A DNA stretch of 13,125 nucleotides from Candidatus Avimonoglobus intestinipullorum. GTDB taxonomy: Bacteria; Bacillota; Clostridia; UBA1381. Below the pieces are notes generated by a model. It had not been told where the DNA came from. It searched no databases and worked only from the letters and a program-made list of their open reading frames with translations. Shown piece by piece: positions 5,542 to 11,820 of this stretch. The stretch lies in assembly GCA_018714645.1 (NCBI GenBank), contig DVND01000157.1, positions 1 through 13,125 on the forward strand, given 5' to 3'. The position numbers and the translations under genes were made by a program. Every line of letters starts with the position of its first letter. Positions within the stretch are counted from its first letter, which is position 1.

Positions 5542-7035
5542 CTAAAACTGGAAATAAATAAACTGGCTCTCGCTAAATTCCGGCCCGTAGATACCGAAAA
5601 TCAACACCGCGAACAGCAGGATAAAATAAACGCTCCACCGGAACAAAACATTCGCCCCCAAAATCCGGTCCCGCAGCGGTATCTGGTAATACCCCGCCAC
5701 GCTCACCAAAAACAGCACGCCCACAGCGGCTGCAAACACCAGCAGGTTTGCGGCGTCCAGCCCCATGGCGGTCAAGCCGCCGTCCGTCAGCATCCAGGGG
5801 TTGAAATCCGTAACCCACTTCCCCAGGATCGCAACGGCGTCCCCCAGCGTATCGGCGCGGAAAAATACCCAGCCGATGCACACCAGCGCAAACGTCACCA
5901 GCCGCTGGAACAAATGGTGCGCATGGGACTGCCGCTTGATGTGCAGCATATCCGTCACCCACACCCGCACCTTCATGCACGCCGCGCCCAGCACCTGGTA
6001 CAGGCCGTGCACCAGCCCCCAGATCACAAAATGCCAGCTTGCGCCGTGCCAGAGGCCGCTTGCAAGGAATACAATCATAATATTAATGTATTTGCGCACC
6101 GCCCCGCGCTTGTTCCCGCCCAGGGGGATGTACAGATAATCCTTAAACCAGCTGGACAGCGAAATATGCCATTTGCGCCAGAATTCCGCAATGCTCCTGG
6201 AAAAATACGGCTGCTGGAAATTCTTCATCAATTCAAACCCCATCACCTCCGCCGACCCGCGGGCGATATCCGTGTAGGAAGCGAAATCACAGTAAATCTG
6301 TACGGCGAAAAATACCGTTGCCAAAATGAGGTTCAGCCCGCCATAGGAGGCGTAGTCGTTGTAAACCGTATTTACCAGCACCGCCGCCCGGTCCGCGATC
6401 ACCAGCTTTTCAAAAAAGCCCCACAGCATCAGGAACAGGCCGTGGCGGGTGCGTTTATAGTTGAACCGGTGCTCCGCATGGACCTGCAGCAGCAGGTTCT
6501 TGGACCGTTCGATGGGCCCCGCCACCAATTGGGGGAAAAACGATACAAACAGCGCGTATTTGAAAAAATTCCGCTCCGCTTCAATCTCGTTCCTGTACAC
6601 ATCCATGGTGTAGCTCAGCGCCTGGAAGGTATAGAAGGAAATCCCCACCGGCAGGACAATGTCAAACTGCGGCTGGAGGATTTGGAACTGGAACAGGCTT
6701 AAAATCCCGTTCACATTGTCCAAAATAAAGTAAAAATATTTGAAAAACGCCAAGATTGCCAGATTCAGGATAAAGCTGACCGCCACAGCGGATTTTTTCA
6801 AGACAATGGATTTTTTTTCATTTTTGATTTTCCCAAACCGATGGATCGCCAGCCCGCTCAGGAACGTGATCCCTGTGGACGTCAGCATCAGCAGCGCGTA
6901 TTTGGGGTTCCAGCACATATAAAAATAATAGCTGGCCGCCAAAAGCCACAGATATTTCACTTTCTGGGGAATCAAAAAATAAATAAGCGTCACAATAGGG
7001 AAAAACACCAGAAAGTGTAAGGAGTTAAAAAGCAC
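5542..7035 (-). CDS. MBOAT-family membrane O-acyltransferase (AlgI/PatA/DltB-like)
   Basis: A 497-residue polytopic membrane protein. Typical AlgI-family marks: an N-terminus reading LFNSLHFLVFFPIV, LPVGISFYTFQALSY, FFPQLVAGPIER, FWRKWHISLSSWFKDYLYIPLG in two parts (His290), and SGLWHGASWHF with the invariant MBOAT histidine His330. These enzymes pass an acyl group, usually acetyl, from a cytoplasmic donor to an extracytoplasmic acceptor with an SGNH partner, which is encoded next. I chose the GTG at 7035: GGAGG (7043-7047) lies exactly 7 nt before it, and the family N-terminus starts at this residue. The ATG at 7050 has no ribosome binding site, and the ATG at 7041 lies directly against the GGAGGA. 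It has its own promoter and diverges from the amidohydrolase gene. Substrate unknown: peptidoglycan, a secondary wall polymer or an exopolysaccharide are all possible. Confidence 0.92.
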   Translation of the reverse strand: MLFNSLHFLVFFPIVTLIYFLIPQKVKYLWLLAASYYFYMCWNPKYALLMLTSTGITFLSGLAIHRFGKIKNEKKSIVLKKSAVAVSFILNLAILAFFKYFYFILDNVNGILSLFQFQILQPQFDIVLPVGISFYTFQALSYTMDVYRNEIEAERNFFKYALFVSFFPQLVAGPIERSKNLLLQVHAEHRFNYKRTRHGLFLMLWGFFEKLVIADRAAVLVNTVYNDYASYGGLNLILATVFFAVQIYCDFASYTDIARGSAEVMGFELMKNFQQPYFSRSIAEFWRKWHISLSSWFKDYLYIPLGGNKRGAVRKYINIMIVFLASGLWHGASWHFVIWGLVHGLYQVLGAACMKVRVWVTDMLHIKRQSHAHHLFQRLVTFALVCIGWVFFRADTLGDAVAILGKWVTDFNPWMLTDGGLTAMGLDAANLLVFAAAVGVLFLVSVAGYYQIPLRDRILGANVLFRWSVYFILLFAVLIFGIYGPEFSESQFIYFQF

Positions 7036-7095
7036 CGTCATTCCTCCCATGCCGCATGCAGTCCAGCCGCAGCCGCATTTAATACAATATTTGTT

Positions 7096-7124
7096 ATCAT
7101 ATCATAACATCACAGGTTATTCAA
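7096..7124 (-). promoter_or_regulatory. Extended -10 promoter of the MBOAT/SGNH operon
   Basis: On the minus strand TTGAAT (7119-7124) and TATGAT (7096-7101) are 17 bases apart, with TG one base before the -10 (extended -10). The 5' leader would be about 55 bases. The hyphenated palindrome GTTAT-6-ATAAC (7093-7108) covers the -10 and could bind a regulator. Confidence 0.65.
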
Positions 7125-7246
7125 GAATTATTTCCTCTAAATCCTACATATTTTGCTGTATTTTGATGAAATCATTCCAATTTTTTGCAATACATCCGCT
7201 ATTTTGCCCCATTTCCCGATTTTTATTTTGAATTCCCCGCCACCGG

Positions 7247-7275
7247 TTGCAATTTTTCCGATTTTGCGCTACAAT
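7247..7275 (+). promoter_or_regulatory. Promoter of the amidohydrolase gene
   Basis: TTGCAA (7247-7252) and TACAAT (7270-7275) with a 17-base spacer; the start codon lies 32 bases after the -10. The rest of the divergent region (7125-7246) is A/T-rich with several ATTTTG words and shows no other clear signal. Confidence 0.6.
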
Positions 7276-7307
7276 ATAAATCAAATTACAAAAGAGGTGC
7301 ATTCTTA

Positions 7308-8120
7308 ATGATTATAGATTTTCACACACATGCGTTCCCGGACAAAATTGCGGAACGGACCATCCGGATTTTGGAGGGGAACGTTTTAAAGGTGCAGGGG
7401 AAAGAGGCAAAAGCCGTGCGAACGGGGGATATGGCGGGCCTGCGGAGCCTGATGCGGCAATGCGGCGTCGATTATTCTGTCGTCCTCCCCATCGCCACCA
7501 CCGTCACCCAAGCGCCGTCCATCAACCGTTTTGCTGCGGAAATCAACGGCACGGAGGGGATTTTCTCCTTCGGCAGCCTCCACCCCCTTCAGGAAGATTG
7601 GGAGGAAACGCTCCGTTCCATCAAGGCGTTGGGGCTCAGGGGTATCAAGCTGCACCCGGAATACCAGCAGGTGTACATCGACTCCCCCGAAGCCGTGCGC
7701 CTGCTTCAGGCATGTGCAGAGCTGGACTTAATTGTCGTCCTCCACGCCGGCGCGGACATCGGTATGCCGCCGCCCGTCCACTGCACGCCCAAGCAGCTTC
7801 GGGCCGCCCTGGAACAGGCGCCGGGCTGCACCGTCGTGGCGGCACATATGGGCGGCTGGCGCATGTGGGATGACGTGGAACGTTATCTGGTGGGCATGCC
7901 CGTCTATTTTGACACCAGCTACAGCATCACCCAGATGCCGCGGGAACAGGCGCTGCGCATCATCCAAAACCACACGCCGGACAGGATCCTGTTCGGTACG
8001 GATTCCCCCTGGGAATCCCCGGCGGATACGCTTCTGGCGCTGGAATCCCTGGAACTTGCACCGGCGGTTTTGGAGCAGATCCAATACAAAAACGCGGGCA
8101 AATTGCTGAAAATCCTTTAA
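7308..8120 (+). CDS. Amidohydrolase-superfamily (amidohydrolase_2 / ACMSD-like) metal-dependent hydrolase
   Basis: A 270-residue TIM-barrel hydrolase. FHTH (His6, His8) after strand 1, GIKLHP (Lys114, His116), VLHAG (His146), AAHMGG (His180) and FGTDSPW (Asp232) are the ordered metal and acid/base positions of the amidohydrolase_2 family, which includes decarboxylases and lactone or amide hydrolases. The C-terminus (LEQIQYKNAGKLL) is the usual closing helix of the family. The frame is open further upstream to about 7185, but the ATG at 7308 is the start: it has GAGGTG 8 nt upstream, begins the first barrel strand, and falls after the promoter. The extra upstream translation is A/T-rich intergenic sequence. 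It looks monocistronic; mreB has its own promoter 5 bases after the stop. Substrate unknown; the neighbours do not suggest one. Confidence 0.88.
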   Translation: MIIDFHTHAFPDKIAERTIRILEGNVLKVQGKEAKAVRTGDMAGLRSLMRQCGVDYSVVLPIATTVTQAPSINRFAAEINGTEGIFSFGSLHPLQEDWEETLRSIKALGLRGIKLHPEYQQVYIDSPEAVRLLQACAELDLIVVLHAGADIGMPPPVHCTPKQLRAALEQAPGCTVVAAHMGGWRMWDDVERYLVGMPVYFDTSYSITQMPREQALRIIQNHTPDRILFGTDSPWESPADTLLALESLELAPAVLEQIQYKNAGKLLKIL

Positions 8121-8125
8121 AAACC

Positions 8126-8153
8126 TTGATTCCGGCCTGAAAACGTATATAAT
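8126..8153 (+). promoter_or_regulatory. Promoter of the mreB-fabZ-trmN-rsmI operon
   Basis: TTGATT (8126-8131) and a consensus TATAAT (8148-8153) with a 16-base spacer, giving a start near 8160 and a leader of about 30 bases before the mreB ATG. Confidence 0.7.
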
Positions 8154-8189
8154 AAATGAGTAGACTTCTGAATTGAATGGAGAATTGAA

Positions 8190-9227
8190 ATGAATATTGG
8201 CTCATTCCTCAGCCGCCTGTTTTCCAAAGACCTGGCAATTGACTTCGGGACGGCAAACACCCTCATCTATCTGCAGGGGAACGGCGTTGTTTTATATGAA
8301 CCTTCCATTGTGGCCTATGACACGGCGGACCGGAAAATCCTGGCCGTGGGCGAAGAGGCGCAGGCCATGCGCGGCAAAACCCCGCAGGTCATGGAGGTGC
8401 AGCGCCCGCTGTCCGGCGGCGTGATTACGGACTTTTCCCTGGCCTCCGAGCTTTTAAGACGCTTGATTGAAAAAATCTGCAAACGGAGCTTCATCAAGCC
8501 CCGGGTCATGATTTGCGTGCCCAGCACCATCACGGGCGTGGAGCAGTCCGCCCTTATCGATGCATGCCACCAGGCGGGCGCGCGGAAGGTGTACTTGATT
8601 GAAGAACCCATCGCGGCGGCAGTGGGCGCGGGATGCGACATTTCGCTGGCCCGCGGCATGCTGATTGCGGATATCGGCAGCGGCACCACGGATATCGCGG
8701 CAATATCGCTGGGGAATCCCGTCGTCAGCCGCTCCATCAAGACCGCCGGCGAAGAATTCACCGAGGCCGTCGCTTCCTATGTGCGGCAGAAATACAACCT
8801 GATTATCGGCACGCCGACCGCAGAGCGGATCAAGATGGAAATCGGCTGTGTGTTCCCGCGGGAGCGGCTGCTGTATGCCACCGCCTGCGGCAGCGACGCC
8901 GCCACCGGCATGCCCCGCAGCGTCACGCTGAATTCGGACGAGCTGCGGGAAGCGTTTGACCCTGCTGTCAACGCCATCGTGCAGGTCATCAAATCCGCCT
9001 TGGAGGATACGCCCCCGGCATTGCTGAACGACATCCTGGAGGACGGCATCCTGCTCACAGGCGGCGGGGCGAAGCTCTACGGCCTGGAAAAACGGCTGAA
9101 AATGGAAACCGGCATTAAAATCTTCCTGGCGCAGGACATGGATTTATGCGTCATCAAAGGGGCGGGCATCGCCCTGGAAAGCCTGGGCAAAAATATTGAC
9201 GCCGCCCATACATACTATAAAAATTAA
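8190..9227 (+). CDS. mreB: MreB/Mbl-family actin-like shape protein
   Basis: A 345-residue bacterial actin. DFGTANTLIYL (18-28) is the phosphate 1 loop, LIEEPIAAAVGAG (136-148) the connect region, IADIGSGTTDIA (159-170) phosphate 2, and LLTGGGAKLYGL (288-299) the adenosine motif; YNLIIGTPTAERIKMEIG is a strong MreB block. MreB filaments under the membrane guide wall elongation. Length matches MreB/Mbl. DIGSGTTD replaces the common DIGGGTTE, and AGEEFTEAV replaces AGDEMDEAI, so this is a somewhat divergent paralogue. No mreC or mreD follows, which argues for an Mbl/MreBH-type copy rather than the main mreBCD locus; the fabZ neighbour recalls the mbl region of Bacillus subtilis. The choice between MreB and Mbl is open. 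TGGAG lies 7 nt before the ATG. Confidence 0.88.
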   Translation: MNIGSFLSRLFSKDLAIDFGTANTLIYLQGNGVVLYEPSIVAYDTADRKILAVGEEAQAMRGKTPQVMEVQRPLSGGVITDFSLASELLRRLIEKICKRSFIKPRVMICVPSTITGVEQSALIDACHQAGARKVYLIEEPIAAAVGAGCDISLARGMLIADIGSGTTDIAAISLGNPVVSRSIKTAGEEFTEAVASYVRQKYNLIIGTPTAERIKMEIGCVFPRERLLYATACGSDAATGMPRSVTLNSDELREAFDPAVNAIVQVIKSALEDTPPALLNDILEDGILLTGGGAKLYGLEKRLKMETGIKIFLAQDMDLCVIKGAGIALESLGKNIDAAHTYYKN

Positions 9228-9238
9228 GGAGCACTGCC

Positions 9239-9676
9239 ATGATTGACATTGTTGAAATCGAAAAAATACTGCCCCACCGTTACCCGTTCCTGTTGGTGGA
9301 CCGGGTGACCGAGCTGGAGGAAGGAAAGCGCGCGGTGGGCATTAAAAACGTGACCGCCAACGAACCCCATTTCCAAGGGCATTTCCCGGGCGTGCCGATC
9401 ATGCCCGGCGTGCTGATTATTGAAAGCCTGGCCCAGCTTGGCGCAGTGCTGCTGCTGTCCATGCCCGAAAATAAGGGCAAGCTGGGGCTTCTGACCGGCG
9501 CGAACAACTTCAAATTCAGAAAGCAGGTGGTGCCGGGCGACACGCTGCAATTGGAAGTGGAATTGATCGTCTACCGCCACGGCATGGGGCGCGCCAGCGC
9601 GAAAGCGACCGTGGACGGGCAGATGGCGGCAATGGGCGAGATCAGCTTCGCCGTTGCGGACAGGCCGGTGGAATAA
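9239..9676 (+). CDS. fabZ: 3-hydroxyacyl-[acyl-carrier-protein] dehydratase FabZ
   Basis: Removes water from 3-hydroxyacyl-ACP to give trans-2-enoyl-ACP in type II fatty acid elongation, in the cytoplasm. The 145-residue hotdog-fold protein has LPHRYPFLLVDR (11-22) and GHFPGVPIMPGVLIIE (47-62), with catalytic His48 and Glu62 spaced as in E. coli FabZ (His54, Glu68). Length is normal. AAGGAG overlaps the stop codon of mreB and sits 7 nt before the ATG, and its own stop shares one base with the next start (TAATG), so it is translated within the operon. No other fatty-acid gene is near. Coupling with an MreB-like protein may match lipid supply to envelope growth, which is inference. Confidence 0.96.
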   Translation: MIDIVEIEKILPHRYPFLLVDRVTELEEGKRAVGIKNVTANEPHFQGHFPGVPIMPGVLIIESLAQLGAVLLLSMPENKGKLGLLTGANNFKFRKQVVPGDTLQLEVELIVYRHGMGRASAKATVDGQMAAMGEISFAVADRPVE

Positions 9677-10416
9677 TGGATATCCCCCTTTTTGAAAACG
9701 AACAAATTGACGATCTGCAATGCCGCGGCCTGCGCCTGATCCAAAAGCGGGACGGGTTCAAATTTGGGACCGACGCGGTGCTGCTTGCGGATTTTGCAAA
9801 ACAGCTCCCCTCCGGGCGGACGCTGGACTTCTGTACGGGCAGCGGGATCGTGCCGCTGCTGCTGTCCGCAAAAACCGGCACGCCGCGTATCTGCGGGCTG
9901 GAATTGCAGCCCGCCGTCTGCGACATGGCAAAGCGCTCCGTGCTGCTCAACGGCCTGGAAGGCCGCATAGAAATTACAGAGGGCGATTTGAAAAACGCCC
10001 CTGCTTTATATGGGCCGAAACGGTTTGACGTCATCACCTGCAACCCCCCATATATGAAGGCGGGCGCGGCGCTGGTGAATGCGGCGGACGCAAAAACCAT
10101 CGCCCGGCACGAAGTCACCTGTACGCTGGAGGACGTCGTCCGGGCGGCAAATTCCCTGCTGGCGCCGGCGGGGCATCTGGTGCTGGTGCACCGCCCCTAC
10201 CGGATGGCGGAGCTCATCAGCCTGATGCGGGCATATGGCATTGAACCGAAACGCCTGCGGCTGGTTTACCCAAAAGCGGAAAAAGAGGCCAACCTGGTGC
10301 TCATCGACGGGCTGAAAAACGGCAAGCCGGAGCTGCGCATCCTGCCGCCCCTGTTTTTACAGGATGGGCACGGCGGGGAAAGCGCGGAACTGAAACGAAT
10401 TTATGAAAGAGGATAG
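9676..10416 (+). CDS. trmN: tRNA1(Val) (adenine-37-N6)-methyltransferase-like (TrmN6/YabB)
   Basis: An SAM-dependent N6-adenine methyltransferase of the YfiC/YabB type, likely to act on A37 of a tRNA. LDFCTGSGIVPLLL (50-63) is motif I for SAM and TCNPPYMK (121-128), with NPPY at 123-126, is the adenine-methyltransferase catalytic motif; the opening RGLRLIQKRDGFKFGTDAVLLADF is a hallmark of the family (17-40, here shown in part: GFKFGTDAVLLADF). Length 246 is typical. It overlaps fabZ by one base and ends 3 bases before rsmI. The pairing with rsmI matches Bacillus subtilis, where yabB lies close to yabC (rsmI), supporting the call. The tRNA substrate is by homology only. Confidence 0.9.
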   Translation: MDIPLFENEQIDDLQCRGLRLIQKRDGFKFGTDAVLLADFAKQLPSGRTLDFCTGSGIVPLLLSAKTGTPRICGLELQPAVCDMAKRSVLLNGLEGRIEITEGDLKNAPALYGPKRFDVITCNPPYMKAGAALVNAADAKTIARHEVTCTLEDVVRAANSLLAPAGHLVLVHRPYRMAELISLMRAYGIEPKRLRLVYPKAEKEANLVLIDGLKNGKPELRILPPLFLQDGHGGESAELKRIYERG

Positions 10417-10419
10417 AAT

Positions 10420-11274
10420 ATGTGCGGAACGCTGTATCTTTGTGCAACGCCCATCGGCAACCTGGGCGACGTATCCGCCCGCGCGCTGGAACTCTTCCGC
10501 ACGGCGGATTTGATCGCCGCGGAGGATACCCGCCGGACGGTCCAGCTTCTGAACCATTTCGGGATATCAAAACCCCTCACCAGCTATCACGAACACAATA
10601 AGCGGGAAAAGGGCGCATACATTACAGGGCTTTTGGAAGAGGGAAAAAACGTCTGCCTGGTGTCAGACGCGGGCACGCCCGCCATCTCCGACCCCGGCGA
10701 GGATTTGGTAAGGCTTTGCATCGAAAAAAATCTCCCCGTCACCTCCGTCCCGGGGCCGGTGGCGGCCGTAAACGCCCTGATTTTGTCGGGGCTTTCCACG
10801 CGGCGGTTTTCATTCGAGGGCTTCCTTTCCGTGAATAAACGCCACCGCCGGGAGCATTTGGAGCAGGTGAAAAACGACCCCCATACCCTGATTTTTTACG
10901 AAGCGCCCCACAAATTAAAATATACGCTGCATGATATGTGCGCCGCGTTCGGCGGCGGCCGCCGCATCGCGCTGGCGCGGGAGCTGACAAAGCTTCACGA
11001 AGAAGTGCTCCGCATGACGCTGGCGGAAGCGGAGGCATATTATGAAGAAACTGCCCCGCGGGGCGAATACGTGCTGGTCATCGAAGGCGCGCCGGATTGC
11101 GCAGCTCCCACAGATGCCTGGTGGGCGGAGTTGCCGGTTCCGGCGCATGTGGAGCATTACATCGAAAAGGGGCTTTCCCCCAAAGAAGCGGTTAAAGAAG
11201 CGGCAAAAGACCGGGGCCTGCCAAAGCGCGATGTATACAATGCATATCATACTACAGGAGATGACGCCCATTGA
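10420..11274 (+). CDS. rsmI: 16S rRNA (cytidine-1402-2'-O)-methyltransferase RsmI
   Basis: Methylates the ribose of C1402 in the decoding centre of 16S rRNA, with RsmH acting on the base. Tetrapyrrole-methylase fold. Visible signatures: LYLCATPIGNLGD (5-17), AEDTR (34-38), SYHEHN (55-60), VSDAGTPAISDPG (81-93) and VPGPVAAVNALILSGL (110-125), then FEGFLS and FYEAPHKL. The 284-residue length includes the usual C-terminal helical tail (SPKEAVKEAAKDRGLPKRDVYNAY, 244 onward). AGAGGA lies just upstream of the ATG, and the gap to trmN is 3 bases. The stop overlaps the next start (TTGA). Confidence 0.96.
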   Translation: MCGTLYLCATPIGNLGDVSARALELFRTADLIAAEDTRRTVQLLNHFGISKPLTSYHEHNKREKGAYITGLLEEGKNVCLVSDAGTPAISDPGEDLVRLCIEKNLPVTSVPGPVAAVNALILSGLSTRRFSFEGFLSVNKRHRREHLEQVKNDPHTLIFYEAPHKLKYTLHDMCAAFGGGRRIALARELTKLHEEVLRMTLAEAEAYYEETAPRGEYVLVIEGAPDCAAPTDAWWAELPVPAHVEHYIEKGLSPKEAVKEAAKDRGLPKRDVYNAYHTTGDDAH

Positions 11275-11555
11275 AGCAGCATAAAAAATGGATCCCCGTG
11301 GCGGCGGGGCTGATAATCGGCGGCGTATACCACCTGATCCGCGGGAATGGCGTTTTCAATAAACCCCGGTTCGCCGCCCAGCACAAGGCCGTCCGGAGGT
11401 ATTTGGACGCCCATTACCCCCGCGCCGTATATGGGAAAATCAAGGAGACCGGGAACGGCTGGAGCTGCGTCGCGCGCGCCGACGGGCGGCAGTTTATGCT
11501 CTACATCACCCGCACCCCCGGCCATGTTTTTATTTTTCACGAACAGAATGTGTAA
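11271..11555 (+). CDS. Hypothetical 94-residue protein with N-terminal membrane anchor
   Basis: I do not recognise a family. It starts at TTG overlapping the rsmI stop (TTGA), with AGGAG (11256-11260) 10 nt upstream, the layout of a translationally coupled gene. Residues 1-6 are basic and residues 7-23 (WIPVAAGLIIGGVYHLI) are hydrophobic, so a signal anchor or inner-membrane segment is likely. The rest is a small basic domain of about 65 residues with an alternating pattern (YGKIKETGNGWSCVAR.DGRQFMLYITR), suggesting a small beta sheet outside the membrane. Codon use and GC match its neighbours. An ATG at 11261 in another frame would give only seven codons and is not preferred. Confidence 0.65.
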   Translation: MKQHKKWIPVAAGLIIGGVYHLIRGNGVFNKPRFAAQHKAVRRYLDAHYPRAVYGKIKETGNGWSCVARADGRQFMLYITRTPGHVFIFHEQNV

Positions 11556-11629
11556 CACTTTGCCCCTTTCTGCGTATTTTATATCAGAGCGACCAATTCT
11601 CGTAAAATATCAAAAAGGAGGCTATTATT

Positions 11630-11761
11630 ATGAGTTTATTCGGAGGCTGCGGAGGTTCGGATTCCTGGATCTGGGTATTGATTATCATTGTCCTGGTAAT
11701 CTGCTGCTGCGGTGACGGCAACGGCATTTTCGGCGGCAACAACAATGATTGCTGCTGCTAA
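11630..11761 (+). CDS. 43-residue Gly/Cys-rich single-pass membrane peptide
   Basis: A small gene with a perfect AAGGAGG (11615-11621) 8 nt before its ATG, ending just before a strong terminator, so it is very likely real despite its size. The peptide starts MSLFGGCGGSDS, has a hydrophobic helix WIWVLIIIVLVI (13-24), then CCCGDGNGIFGGNNND and a final CCC: seven cysteines, six of them in two triplets directly after the helix and at the C-terminus. Similar small GG/CCC peptides are common in clostridia and are often given the name 'chorion class high-cysteine protein'; their function is not established as far as I know. Metal or disulfide chemistry at the membrane, or a spore-coat or envelope role, are possible. 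No clear sigma-A promoter is visible in 11556-11614. Confidence 0.75.
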   Translation: MSLFGGCGGSDSWIWVLIIIVLVICCCGDGNGIFGGNNNDCCC

Positions 11762-11775
11762 TTTGTACTTACATG

Positions 11776-11820
11776 AAAAATCCCCCATACCGGCAATGCC
11801 GGTATGGGGGTTTATTTTTT
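11776..11820. terminator. Strong bidirectional terminator between convergent genes
   Basis: A 13-bp GC-rich stem, CCCCCATACCGGC (11782-11794) with GCCGGTATGGGGG (11798-11810), has a 3-nt loop, is preceded by AAAAAT and is followed by TTTATTTTTT. Both strands have a T-run after the stem, so it can end both the small peptide transcript and the prs transcript, whose stop codon overlaps the T-run. Confidence 0.92.

Noticed and set aside
5914..6702. Open frame of 262 codons opposite the MBOAT gene
   Set aside because: The minus strand encodes a clear MBOAT protein with its catalytic motifs; the opposite frame has a His/Pro/Gln-rich shadow composition.
7150..7266. Five ATTTTG words in the divergent intergenic region
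   Set aside because: Spacing is irregular (10, 41, 24 and 36 bases) and the region is A/T-rich, so chance is the likeliest explanation.
7185..7307. Upstream extension of the amidohydrolase frame
   Set aside because: The added residues are translated intergenic DNA that includes the promoter; the ATG at 7308 has a ribosome binding site and starts the first barrel strand.
11570..11612. Possible sporulation-sigma (SigE-like) promoter, CGTAAAAT with an A/T-rich -35, before the Cys-rich peptide
   Set aside because: The -10 differs from CATACANT at two fixed positions and the -35 fit is poor; not strong enough to list.
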